Part shown: piece by piece, positions 7,658 to 15,057 of the stretch
Position numbering within the stretch: the stretch's first letter is position 1
Layout: the number at the start of each line of letters is the position of its first letter
DNA from: Streptomyces sp. SID14478
GTDB lineage: Bacteria > Actinomycetota > Actinomycetes > Streptomycetales > Streptomycetaceae
DNA: 33,929 bases
Direction: 5' to 3'
Assembly: GCF_010548525.1 (NCBI RefSeq)
Contig: NZ_JAAGMG010000947.1
Span: forward strand, 1 to 33,929
The notes under the pieces: model-generated
Seen by the model: only the letters and a program-made list of their open reading frames with translations
Databases searched by the model: none
What the model was told of the DNA's origin: nothing
Translations under genes and position numbers: made by a program

Positions 7658-8100
7658 TCAGCGGTCGAAGTCCTCTTCGAGGTAACTGTCCTGCTACTCA
7701 AGGAAGTTCTTGAGTTCCTCGCCGCTGTGCTGCGACATTTCCGCGACGTTCTCGAAGTACTCCTCCCTCGGGGCCCCGGGGGAAATGAGTATGAGCCTCG
7801 ACATGGGCTTGTCCGTCACATTCTTGAAGGCGTGCAGACCGCGACCGGCACGTAAAGGAAGTCACCCGCACGGCCTGTCACCCACGTTTCGCCGTCGAAC
7901 AGTGCGAGCTCCCCCCGACAGTACATAGAACGACTCGGACATCGCCCGGTGGAAATGGGGCCTGGCACCCGCGAAGCAGGCCCCGCCACGTGCCCCGTGT
8001 ACAGCCCGAGTTGACCGCCGGTCGACTCGTGTGTGGCCATCCCGCGCCCAGGGGCCGCGGACCCAGGACCGGCGACGCGCCCCGGGAGGGCATCGAACAT
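7658..8100 (-). pseudogene. Cupin-domain protein, broken by frameshifts and a stop
   Basis: Reading leftward, recognisable cupin pieces occur in different frames: MFDALPG and GGQLGLYTGHVAGPASR, then PHFHRAMSESFYVLSG, then GELALFDGETWVTGRAGDFL, then GLHAFKNVTDKPMSRLILI, GAPREEYFENVAEMSQHSG and EELKNFLE, ending DSYLEEDFDR. One extra base lies in the C6 run at 7911-7916. One base appears lost near 7850 (VPV then GLHAF out of frame), and another shift occurs before PHFHR. An in-frame TAG lies at 7694-7696. The metal-ligand pattern HFHxxxxE and the later His are intact in the pieces. Four lesions in about 440 bases argue for decay rather than sequencing error. The first codons and true start are uncertain. 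Confidence 0.7.
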
Positions 8101-8184
8101 GAGAGGAGACCGGGGCAGCACATGGTTCGATGGTGGCCGGGCAGCCGCAAGTCGTACGGTGAACTGCGTTCAGGGGTGGAAGCG

Positions 8185-8661
8185 ATGACAGAGCAGCCGG
8201 CAGCGTGTCACTGCCGTGCCGAGCGAAGGGCGCCATTGGCCCGCGCTTTCTCCTCTCAGGAGCATGCGAGCCCCGCCGACGCACGCCGGGCGGCGACCTT
8301 GTTCCTCGAGCATGCCCGCACGGTGCACGCCAGTCCGGTCAGTGAGCGGCTGAAGCAGATCAGTGAGCTGGCGGTCAGCGAACTCGTCACCAACGTGGCG
8401 AAGTACGCGCCGGGTCCCCATCTCCTCGAACTCGAACTGACGGACACCGTTCTGCGGATCACGGTGTGGGACAGCAGTACCGATCTGCCCCGGACCTATG
8501 GGGCAGATCCCGGCCGGCTGGGACAACACGGGCTGGAAATCGTCAACGCCCTCAGCCAGCAGCTGGAGATCCACCCGGACCGGGTCGGCAAACGCATCAC
8601 TGCCACCGTGCCCGTCAGCGACAGTGCTCCCGGACCTGCCCAGAACCGCCCGAGCGTCTGA
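8185..8661 (+). CDS. RsbW-like ATP-binding regulatory protein (HATPase_c_2)
   Basis: Encodes 158 residues from the ATG at 8185, preceded by a purine-rich GGGGTGGA. It is a single histidine-kinase-type ATPase fold. The N-box is ELAVSELVTNVAKYA (61-75, Glu66 and Asn70), the G1 box VWDSSTDLP (94-102) and the G2 box GRLGQHGLEIV (110-120). The N-terminal arginine- and cysteine-rich tail is variable. Streptomyces carries many such proteins; some act as anti-sigma kinases in partner switching, and the partner of most is unknown. No anti-sigma antagonist gene is adjacent, so its target cannot be named. Confidence 0.85.
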   Translation: MTEQPAACHCRAERRAPLARAFSSQEHASPADARRAATLFLEHARTVHASPVSERLKQISELAVSELVTNVAKYAPGPHLLELELTDTVLRITVWDSSTDLPRTYGADPGRLGQHGLEIVNALSQQLEIHPDRVGKRITATVPVSDSAPGPAQNRPSV

Positions 8662-8697
8662 CCCGCCCCGCAGATGCGGGCTGGGCGAGGGTCGGCC

Positions 8698-9018
8698 TCA
8701 GACCGTCCCGGTCACGGTCACCGTGATCCGGCAGGGCTCACCCGGCGCCAGCCGAGTCAGCTCTGCGGCGATGGCGAGGCGGGTGGTGCGGGTGATGTCG
8801 ACGGCGCGGGTGTCCGCATGGATGACGATGTCGGCGCGCACGGTCCACGTCCCCTCATCGGCGCGCCGAACCTCCAGGCCGCCGCGCGAGTGCGCGGGTC
8901 GTGCGGTGTTCAGTGCGCCGCGCAGCCGGGTGGAGAGGTCCGGTTTGAGGAAGGCGACGCCCGGGACCTGTTCGATCACTGTGGCGATGTGTGCCGCGAT
9001 GTCCGTGTGCGAGGTCAT
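8698..9018 (-). CDS. Small Asp23-like protein
   Basis: Encodes 106 residues. The pattern DIAAHIATVIEQVPGVAFLKP resembles the opening of Asp23/Gls24 domains. The rest alternates beta strands (GGLEVRRADEGTWTVRADIVI, CRITVTVTGTV) with a helix (ITRTTRLAIAAELTRL), giving a compact alpha/beta unit. No membrane segment is present. The start overlaps the stop of the ZAS-Asp23 gene (ATGA at 9018-9015), making it the third gene of a tightly coupled operon behind an ECF sigma factor. It may bind the upstream protein, since Asp23 proteins self-assemble; that is inference. Confidence 0.7.
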   Translation of the reverse strand: MTSHTDIAAHIATVIEQVPGVAFLKPDLSTRLRGALNTARPAHSRGGLEVRRADEGTWTVRADIVIHADTRAVDITRTTRLAIAAELTRLAPGEPCRITVTVTGTV

Positions 9019-9644
9019 GCCGTGCCTTCGTCCGCGTTCTCGGCTGTGCCGATGAGGTCGGTGATGCGGATGTCCACTTCCGCGAGTGAGAAGCCGATGT
9101 GGGCATCGGCGGCCCGTTCGACTTCCGTCCTCACGTCGTCGGCGAGTCGCTGCAGGTCCGGCGTCGTGTCCGGGACCGTGATCTCGAGGCGTACGCGGAC
9201 GTGGCCGCTGTCCGGGGCGGTGGGTGTCAGCTTGCAGGAGCCGGCGTGCACGCCGGGCAGGCGCTCCGCCGCCGACCTCACGGTGCGCGCCGCGACCGAC
9301 TCCATGATCCACATCTCTTGCGGAGGATCGGCCAGGGGCAGGGGGCGGCCGGGTCGCAGTTCGAGGCGGACGACGTTCATCACACGTCGGGTCAGCGCGT
9401 CCGCAGCAGTGTCCTGATCCGGGTGCTGCCCGTCGTCCTCGTGATCCTTCAGACGGCTGACCGCCGTCTCGAGGTCTTGCAACTCCTGGACCGCCTGGCC
9501 GCAGTGAGGGCACGTCAGCTGGTGCTCGTCGGCGACCTGGTCCTCCCAGGCCTGCCAGACCTCGGCGAGGGGACGACCGCACGGCAGCAGCTCGTCGTCG
9601 GTGGCGCCCGGCTCGGGTGTGGGCGGATCGGTGAGGTTGCTCAT
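9015..9644 (-). CDS. Putative anti-sigma factor: ZAS-type zinc motif fused to an Asp23-like region
   Basis: Encodes 209 residues. The N-terminal part has Cys22 and H41-x3-C45-x2-C48 (EHQLTCPHC), the classic H-x3-C-x2-C of zinc-binding anti-sigma domains, flanked by helices LAEVWQAWEDQVADE and AVQELQDLETAVSRLKDH. Residues about 80-205 look Asp23-like (ALTRRVMNVVRLELRPG, ERLPGVHAGSCKLTP, HVRVRLEITV, AEVDIRITDLIG). No membrane segment is present, so it should be soluble. The ATG overlaps the stop of the sigma-factor gene (9644-9641), the usual arrangement for a cognate anti-sigma factor. The anti-sigma role is inferred from motif and position. Confidence 0.7.
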   Translation of the reverse strand: MSNLTDPPTPEPGATDDELLPCGRPLAEVWQAWEDQVADEHQLTCPHCGQAVQELQDLETAVSRLKDHEDDGQHPDQDTAADALTRRVMNVVRLELRPGRPLPLADPPQEMWIMESVAARTVRSAAERLPGVHAGSCKLTPTAPDSGHVRVRLEITVPDTTPDLQRLADDVRTEVERAADAHIGFSLAEVDIRITDLIGTAENADEGTA

Positions 9645-10228
9645 CGCCAGGCCCCCAATGCGGTGGTCAGGGATCGACGGGCCCTGAAGACGCGGGCCCG
9701 TACTGCTTGCTCAGTGATGCCGATCGTCTCCGCGATGAACTCGTAGGAGCACCCGTCCAGTTCTCTGAGTATCCAACAGGCACGCTGTTCGACGGACAAC
9801 CGGGACAGGGCCTGCCGCAAGTCCTGCATCGCGAAGTGGGCCTCGGCCAGACGGTCGGGAGCCACGGTGTGGCCGGGTGCCGCAGGTTCCGGCACGGACT
9901 CCAGGGGTGTCTGCGGTTTGCGCGCCCGCAGGACGTTGAGGCAGCGATTCGTCACGATCCGGTACACCCAGGTGCCGAAGCCTGCTTCGCCGCGGAATTC
10001 CGGCAGGCGCCGCCAGGCGCTGAGGAACGCCTCCTGCACGGCGTCCTCCGCGTCGGCACGGTCCTCCAAGAGCCGCGTGGCCAGGCGCAGCAGCGTGGGA
10101 GCGTGCCGCACGACCAGTTCGGCGAATGCCTCCTCGTCTCCCTCACCGGCCCGCACTGTCAGTTGTGCGTCACTGTGCCGACCGAGTGCGCTTGCGGTGT
10201 CCGCGGTGCTGGGGTGGCTGTAGGCCAC
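9641..10228 (-). CDS. ECF RNA polymerase sigma factor
   Basis: Encodes 195 residues from a GTG at 10228 with AAGGAG 6 nt upstream, a near-ideal ribosome site that decides against longer reading. Region 2 spans about 30-105: AFAELVVRHAPTLLRLATRLL, DAEDAVQEAFLSAWRRLPEF, GEAGFGTWVYRIVTNRCLNV. Region 4 spans about 135-190: LSRLSVEQRACWILRELDG, YEFIAETIGITEQAVRARVF. It lacks a C-terminal extension. It overlaps the putative anti-sigma gene downstream and is divergent from the Asp23-AmaP operon starting at 10602, an obvious candidate target. Confidence 0.9.
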   Translation of the reverse strand: MAYSHPSTADTASALGRHSDAQLTVRAGEGDEEAFAELVVRHAPTLLRLATRLLEDRADAEDAVQEAFLSAWRRLPEFRGEAGFGTWVYRIVTNRCLNVLRARKPQTPLESVPEPAAPGHTVAPDRLAEAHFAMQDLRQALSRLSVEQRACWILRELDGCSYEFIAETIGITEQAVRARVFRARRSLTTALGAWR

Positions 10229-10601
10229 GTACGACTCCTTCCCGCGGTGTGAGCGTTCCGACCTGAGCGGGGCCCGAGTGTGCAGGCACTCCACGCGCGG
10301 AGGCAAATCCGACCGTCCGTGCCGGTGTGCGGCACGCCGCTGTCCCCACCATGCCCGAGCGACACAGCTCAGGCCAGGAACACCTCGCCGATATGCGCGT
10401 GACAACCGGCCGGAACTCGCGGCGCCGCACCGGGCTACGACCTGGCGTTCGGGGCACTTCGGTGGAGAGACGAACGGACCCGCGGGCCGCCACGAAAGTT
10501 TCTCCGGCAGACGCGTCACAAGCACCGACCGGCGGGGTCCAAGTCCACACAGGCATCAACGCGCCGCGCTTCAACGGCGCCCGGAACCAGGAGATGTGGT
10601 T
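10229..10601. other. Divergent regulatory gap between the sigma factor and Asp23 operons
   Basis: 373 bases with no gene. It must hold promoters for both operons. One weak ECF-like candidate for the rightward operon is GGAAC at 10377-10381, 16-nt spacer, CGTG at 10398-10401. The match is short and could be chance. No inverted repeat stands out. Confidence 0.3.
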
Positions 10602-11105
10602 ATGACGACACAGCAAGTTGCACCACCGCACCAGACTTCGCCGTCGGTGACGTCGAAGCTTCCCGGTTCGACGACCGAGGTGAGTCAGGGCCGCACGGGC
10701 GTGGACGAGCCGGCCTCCACGCGGGGCAAGACGTCCATCGCCGATGTGGTCGTGGTGAAGATCGCGGGCATGGCCGCGCGCGAGATCCCGGGCGTCCACG
10801 ACATGGGCGGCGGTCTGTCGCGGACGTTCGGCGCGGTGCGAGAGCGCATCCCCGGCGGCCGGGCCAACGTGGGACGCGGCGTGAAGGTCGAGGTGGGTGA
10901 GCGACAGACCGCCATCGACATCGATCTGATCGTGGACTACGGCGTCCCGATCATGGAAGTGACCACGGATGTCCGCGAGAACGTCGTCTCGGCGGTCGAG
11001 CGGATCAGCGGACTGGAAGTGGTGGAGGTCAACATCACCGTCAACGACGTGTACCTGCCCGGTGACGACGAGCCTGCCGCCGGCACCGAGTCCCGCGTCT
11101 CGTAG
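10602..11105 (+). CDS. Asp23/Gls24 family envelope stress protein
   Basis: Encodes 167 residues with CAGGAG 8 nt before the ATG. A low-complexity N-terminal 45 residues is followed by the full Asp23 domain: SIADVVVVKIAGMAAREIPGV, MGGGLSRTFGAVRERIPGG, VEVGERQTAIDIDLIVDYGV, MEVTTDVRENVVSAVERISG and VVEVNITVNDVYLP. In firmicutes Asp23 coats the inner membrane through the anchor AmaP. Here AmaP is encoded three genes downstream, so the same complex is likely. It leads a rightward operon of four or five genes. Confidence 0.92.
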   Translation: MTTQQVAPPHQTSPSVTSKLPGSTTEVSQGRTGVDEPASTRGKTSIADVVVVKIAGMAAREIPGVHDMGGGLSRTFGAVRERIPGGRANVGRGVKVEVGERQTAIDIDLIVDYGVPIMEVTTDVRENVVSAVERISGLEVVEVNITVNDVYLPGDDEPAAGTESRVS

Positions 11106-11175
11106 CGCCGTCGACGGTCGGGCCCGGCACCCGGGCGCGTACGTCCGCGGTGGACCCAGGAGTGGAGGCACGAAG

Positions 11176-11361
11176 GTGAGTTTGGCGTTTCAGGGGATGC
11201 TGGCCGGCATGGCACTGGCGTTCGCCGGCTATTTCGGAGGGTTCGGGGCGTTCCTTCTCGTCGCCGCGCTCGGCGCCATCGGCTACGCCGTCGGCCTCTG
11301 GTGGGAGCGCGGCGGACGTCCGGACGACGTGCCCGGCATGTTCTCGCGGGGGCGGCGGTGA
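11176..11361 (+). CDS. Small membrane protein of the Asp23 operon
   Basis: Encodes 61 residues from a GTG at 11176 with GGAGG 7 nt upstream. One or two hydrophobic segments: MLAGMALAFAGYFG and FGAFLLVAALGAIGYAVGLWW. A basic tail, ERGGRPDDVPGMFSRGRR, should face the cytoplasm. Similar small proteins recur in actinobacterial Asp23 operons. Its stop overlaps the next start (GTGA, 11358-11361). It may help hold Asp23 at the membrane; no function is proven. Confidence 0.8.
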   Translation: MSLAFQGMLAGMALAFAGYFGGFGAFLLVAALGAIGYAVGLWWERGGRPDDVPGMFSRGRR

Positions 11362-12287
11362 CCGCCCCCGCCCTGCGCGGCACCACCGTCATCCGCGACA
11401 AGGCCGTGCGCAAGGTCGTCCAGCAGGCCGCCGCCGAGGCCGTGACCGGGCCTGCCCACGCAGTGAGCGCGTCCGCGACCGTCTCCGGGCGCCGTGCGAC
11501 GGCGGGGGTGCGGGTGGCACTGCCCTATCCCGCCCCGTTGTCGCGCGAAGCACGCCGCGTGCAACGGCATGTGCTGGAACGCACCCGCGCACTGACCGGA
11601 CTGCACATGTCCACGGTGCGCGTGGCGGTGACCCGGCTGACGGTGACGGCCCCGCCCGTCGGCTCCGCACCCGGCACGCCGGACATCCGCTCACCGCGAC
11701 GCCGATGGTCCCAGCGACGCCTGCCCGCCGGCCTGGTACTCGTACTGGCGGCAGGCGTCACCCTCGCCTGCACGGTCGACGTCTTCCGCGTCCACATCAC
11801 CGGGGCGCGACCGTCGCCCTGGCGTCGCACCACGGTGGACTGGCTCGCCGGCCACGGTCCGGGCGATCTACCGGTGACCATCGGCGCAACCGGCGCGGCG
11901 CTCGTCGGCCTGTGGCTCCTGGTACTCGCCCTCACGCCGGGCCGGCGTGGTCAGTTGATGCTCGCCGCGGCGGGCCCGGGGTGGAACGCGGCGATCGACC
12001 GCTCCGCCGTTGCCTCCCTGATCCGTGACGCCGTGAACGACGTGCCCGGCACCCAGGACGTCAAGGTCCGCGTGGGCCGACGCCGCATCAGGGTCCGCGG
12101 CGAGATCGCCTTCGGTGACGGTGCGACGGCACGCGCCCAGGCGCACGAGGCGGCCGCGGGCACGCTGACGGACTGCGATCTGCGCCGCGTACCGCGCCTG
12201 CGGATCGTCCTGCGTCCCGCCGTCACCTGGCAGCAGCCGGACACGCCCCAGGAAGCCTTGCCCGTCGCCCGAGAGGAAGCTGCGTGA
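11358..12287 (+). CDS. Asp23-like/DUF6286 two-segment membrane protein
   Basis: Encodes 309 residues from the GTG at 11358. An Asp23-like unit covers about 8-97 (VIRDKAVRKVVQQAAAEAV, ATVSGRRATAGVRVALPYP, LTGLHMSTVRVAVTRLTV). Two membrane segments follow at about 122-144 and 172-194, with a short loop containing WRRTTVDWLAGHGP. The C-terminal domain (about 200-309: VASLIRDAVNDVPGTQDVKV, RVPRLRIVLRP) resembles DUF6286. It overlaps genes on both sides (GTGA each). Both soluble domains should lie in the cytoplasm, tying Asp23-type domains to the membrane. Confidence 0.8.
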   Translation: MTAPALRGTTVIRDKAVRKVVQQAAAEAVTGPAHAVSASATVSGRRATAGVRVALPYPAPLSREARRVQRHVLERTRALTGLHMSTVRVAVTRLTVTAPPVGSAPGTPDIRSPRRRWSQRRLPAGLVLVLAAGVTLACTVDVFRVHITGARPSPWRRTTVDWLAGHGPGDLPVTIGATGAALVGLWLLVLALTPGRRGQLMLAAAGPGWNAAIDRSAVASLIRDAVNDVPGTQDVKVRVGRRRIRVRGEIAFGDGATARAQAHEAAAGTLTDCDLRRVPRLRIVLRPAVTWQQPDTPQEALPVAREEAA

Positions 12288-12862
12288 TCCGGCAACCGCG
12301 CAACGCCACCAACCGCCTGCTCCTCGGCGCCACGGGCCTGGTCCTGCTCGCCGCAGGCGTTTGGACGGCCACAGCATCCGACCGGTTGGCCGCACGCATG
12401 CCGTCGTGGTGGCCCCTGCCCCACGACCCCCTGCTCGACCGCACCCGTATGACGGAGTTGCGCGACCATTCCTGGTGGACGCCCACCGTGATGGCGGTCG
12501 GTGCCGTCGTCACCGTGGGGCTGATCCTGTGGTGGCTGGCCCAACTGGCCGTCCGGCGGCCGTCCCGGCTGGCCCTGGCCGCGCCCGACAGCCACCTGCA
12601 CAGCACGGCCCTGGCGGACACCCTCAGCCGACGCGCCGAGACGATCGACGGTGTGACACGCTCGCGCGCCCGACTGGCACGTCACCGAGGCCGGATCCAC
12701 GTACAGTTGCAGGTCCGTATCGAACCCGGCAGCAACCCGCGCACCGTACTCCAGCACGTGAACAACCTGATCTCCGAGGCGCAGGCGGCGGCCGTGCCCC
12801 ATGACCTCACCGTTCAGGTCCGCGTCCACTCCACTCACCACAGAGCTGCCCATGTCCATTGA
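12284..12862 (+). CDS. amaP: AmaP-like alkaline shock membrane anchor
   Basis: Encodes 192 residues from the GTG at 12284, overlapping the previous stop. Two membrane segments at about 11-30 and 66-89 (VMAVGAVVTVGLILWWLAQL) are separated by an extracytoplasmic loop with WWPLPHDPLLDRTRM. A cytoplasmic domain (about 95-192) contains LHSTALADTLSRRAETIDGV, RARLARHRGRIHVQLQVRI and VLQHVNNLISEAQ, the layout of AmaP proteins, which anchor Asp23. The end overlaps the following YihY gene by 11 nt. Confidence 0.8.
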   Translation: MIRQPRNATNRLLLGATGLVLLAAGVWTATASDRLAARMPSWWPLPHDPLLDRTRMTELRDHSWWTPTVMAVGAVVTVGLILWWLAQLAVRRPSRLALAAPDSHLHSTALADTLSRRAETIDGVTRSRARLARHRGRIHVQLQVRIEPGSNPRTVLQHVNNLISEAQAAAVPHDLTVQVRVHSTHHRAAHVH

Positions 12863-13754
12863 CCCGATGCGTCTTCCCGCACCGGCGGCGACACACCGGA
12901 CCAAGCTCATGCCGGGCACCTGGTGGCCCGCCCTGCGCCGTACTCCGCTGTCGCTGTGGAACGACGACATCACCGACTACGCGGCGGCGCTCACCTACTA
13001 CGCCACTCTCGCGGTCCTGCCCGGACTCCTGGTCACCGTCGCCGCGTTCGGCCTCATCAGCCCGGGGACCGCGCAGTCCCTGATCGAGCATGTGACGGCC
13101 TACGCGCCGGGACAGGCGGGCAACCAACTGCACGAGTTGCTCACCCGGATGCTCCGGGAGAACTCCAGTGCCTGGACCATCATCGCCACGGGGCTGGTCA
13201 GCGCCGTCTGGTCGTCCTGCAGCTATCTGGCAGTGTGCCGCCGTGCCCTGCACCGCATGCACCGCGTCCCCGACCGCCGTACGCCGCTGTCCCGGGCGCA
13301 CAGCACAGTGCTGACCGCCTTCGTGCTGCTCACCCTTCTCCTGATGACGGCGTTCGTCCTCGTGCTCAGCCACCCCGTCGCCGACGACATCGGGCGGGCC
13401 CTGCACCTCGACACCACCGTCGCCGTCGCCTGGGACCTGGCCCGCTGGCCGCTGCTGCTCGCCCTGGTCGTCCTGCTCGTGTCGACGGTCTTCCGCAACG
13501 GCCCCGCCACCGCGGCCGCGCGACACCGCACACTTCCCGGGGGGATACTCGCGGCCGTGCTGTGGCTGGCCGCGACGGGCGGATTCGCCCTCTACACCTC
13601 GGCACTCACCTCCTACAGCCGCCTGTACGGATCCCTTGCCGGCACCGTCGTGTTTCTCATCTGGCTGTGGCTGTCCAACCTCGCGCTGCTCACCGGCGCC
13701 CAGTTCACAGCCGAGCTCGGAAGGGCCGAAGCGGCGGCGGGCCGCTCCGCCTGA
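12852..13754 (+). CDS. YihY/BrkB family membrane protein
   Basis: Encodes 300 residues from the ATG at 12852; an ATG at 12801 would overlap amaP further. About six membrane segments are visible. The family signature DYAAALTYYATLAVLPGLL lies near 42-60. Later pieces AWTIIATGLVSAVWSSCSYL, FVLLTLLLMTAFVLVLSHP, WPLLLALVVLLVSTVF and LYGSLAGTVVFLIWLWLSNL match YihY proteins once misnamed ribonuclease BN. The C-terminus TGAQFTAELGRAEAAAGR fits. The function of the family is unknown. Position at the end of the Asp23-AmaP operon suggests an envelope role. Confidence 0.88.
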   Translation: MSIDPMRLPAPAATHRTKLMPGTWWPALRRTPLSLWNDDITDYAAALTYYATLAVLPGLLVTVAAFGLISPGTAQSLIEHVTAYAPGQAGNQLHELLTRMLRENSSAWTIIATGLVSAVWSSCSYLAVCRRALHRMHRVPDRRTPLSRAHSTVLTAFVLLTLLLMTAFVLVLSHPVADDIGRALHLDTTVAVAWDLARWPLLLALVVLLVSTVFRNGPATAAARHRTLPGGILAAVLWLAATGGFALYTSALTSYSRLYGSLAGTVVFLIWLWLSNLALLTGAQFTAELGRAEAAAGRSA

Positions 13755-13789
13755 GCGGCCACCCCTGGGCGTATTCGCCGGAGGTGGGG

Positions 13790-13880
13790 CGGGATCCAGG
13801 GGGATCGGACGCCGCTCAGCTCTTCGGACAGGGTCCACAGTCGGTCCTGGAGCGCGAGGTCCTGCGAGGCCCGCGGGAGC
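13790..13880 (-). pseudogene. Possible remnant of the C-terminus of a short-chain dehydrogenase
   Basis: Read leftward, the stretch encodes PRASQDLALQDRLWTLSEEL followed by SGV, which resembles the last helix of many actinomycete SDR proteins. No start, Rossmann motif or catalytic Tyr-x3-Lys is nearby, and the frame continues past the expected end. At best a gene fossil; a chance match is possible. Confidence 0.3.
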
Positions 13881-14010
13881 CGACCACCACGGGATGTCCC
13901 TTGTTCTGCCGGAATCCCCACGGACCGCAACCTGCTCCGTGACCGCTCGCTGATCGCCATCGCGGTCTCCGCCTGACAAGCACGTCCACGGGCCCGGCCC
14001 GCCGGCTCCG

Positions 14011-15057
14011 CTAGGGATGAGTCGAGCTGCCGTCGCGCGTCCCGTCGGCCTGCTCCGTCTCCGTGCGGCGGGGGTGGGGCGGGCTGGTTCCCTCGAGCTG
14101 GGTCACCGAACCGTCGTCGAAGACTTCCTGGATGGCGCGGGCGATCAGGGGGGCGATGGGCAGTGTGGTGACGTTGGCGGCCTGCGCAAGGCTCTGTGGC
14201 AGCGGCAACGTGTCGGTGAACAGGAACTCGGCGACCGCCGAGTCGCGCAGGCGTTGCGGTGCGGGGTCGGAGAGGACGGCGTGGGTGGCCGCGACGATGA
14301 CCTCGCGGGCCCCGTGGTCGTGGAGTGCGTCCGCGGCAGCGCAGATGGTTCCGGCGGTGTCGACCATGTCGTCGACCAGGACGCAGGTGCGGTCCTGGAT
14401 GTCACCGACGACGGAGATGGCTTTCACGCTGTGCGCGGTGCGCGGGTCGCGCCGCTTGTGGACGATCGCCAAGGGTGCTCCCAAGTGCTGGGACCACTGA
14501 TCGGCGCGGCGCACGCCTCCCGCGTCGGGGGAGACGATCGTCAGCTGGTCCGGGGAGTGGTGAGCGGCGACGTGGGCGGCGAGCACGGGCAGGGCGAAGA
14601 GGTGGTCGACGGGCCCGTCGAAGAAGCCCTGGATCTGAGCGGCATGCAGGTCGACGCACATCAGACGCTCGGCGCCCGCGCGCTGGAGGAGATCGGCGAC
14701 CAGACGGGCGGAGATGGGTTCTCGCCCGAGGTGCTTCTTGTCCTGTCGGGCGTAGGGGTAGAACGGGGCGATGACGGTGATGCTGCGCGCCGAGGCCCGC
14801 TTGAGTGCGTCGATCATGATGAGTTGTTCCATCAGCCACTGGTTGATGGGCGCGGTGTGGCTCTGCAGGACGAAGCAGTCGGCTCCTCGCGCCGAGGCGT
14901 CGTAGCGGATGTAGATCTCGCCGTTGGCGAAGTCCCGGGCTTGTGTGGGGGCGGGTTCCAGGCCGAGGCAGGCGGCTACCTCGGTGGCGAGTCGGGGGTG
15001 GGCGCGTCCGGAGAAGAGCATGAGCTTGCGCTCTCCGGTGGTCTTGTTGTGGATCAT
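14011..15057 (-). CDS. prs: Ribose-phosphate diphosphokinase (PRPP synthetase) paralogue
   Basis: Encodes 348 residues from the ATG at 15057. It makes PRPP from ribose 5-phosphate and ATP. Motifs: RDFANGEIYIRYD (41-53), FYPYARQDKKHLGREPISAR (99-118, the flexible catalytic loop with Lys and Arg), VDLHAAQIQGFF (135-146), and the PRPP-binding loop VLVDDMVDTAGT (227-238). The C-terminal 25 residues form a variable tail. All key residues look intact, so it should be active. It is unlikely to be the only housekeeping copy: it is the last gene of an accessory operon, and its start overlaps the cupin-START gene (ATGA at 15057-15054). Confidence 0.88.
   Translation of the reverse strand: MIHNKTTGERKLMLFSGRAHPRLATEVAACLGLEPAPTQARDFANGEIYIRYDASARGADCFVLQSHTAPINQWLMEQLIMIDALKRASARSITVIAPFYPYARQDKKHLGREPISARLVADLLQRAGAERLMCVDLHAAQIQGFFDGPVDHLFALPVLAAHVAAHHSPDQLTIVSPDAGGVRRADQWSQHLGAPLAIVHKRRDPRTAHSVKAISVVGDIQDRTCVLVDDMVDTAGTICAAADALHDHGAREVIVAATHAVLSDPAPQRLRDSAVAEFLFTDTLPLPQSLAQAANVTTLPIAPLIARAIQEVFDDGSVTQLEGTSPPHPRRTETEQADGTRDGSSTHP

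Noticed and set aside
10308..10335. AAATCCG upstream of the Asp23 operon as a possible SigK site
   Set aside because: The -10 box is absent.
13890..13975. A short rightward frame ending DRSLIAIAVSA
   Set aside because: Too short, with no start or ribosome site.
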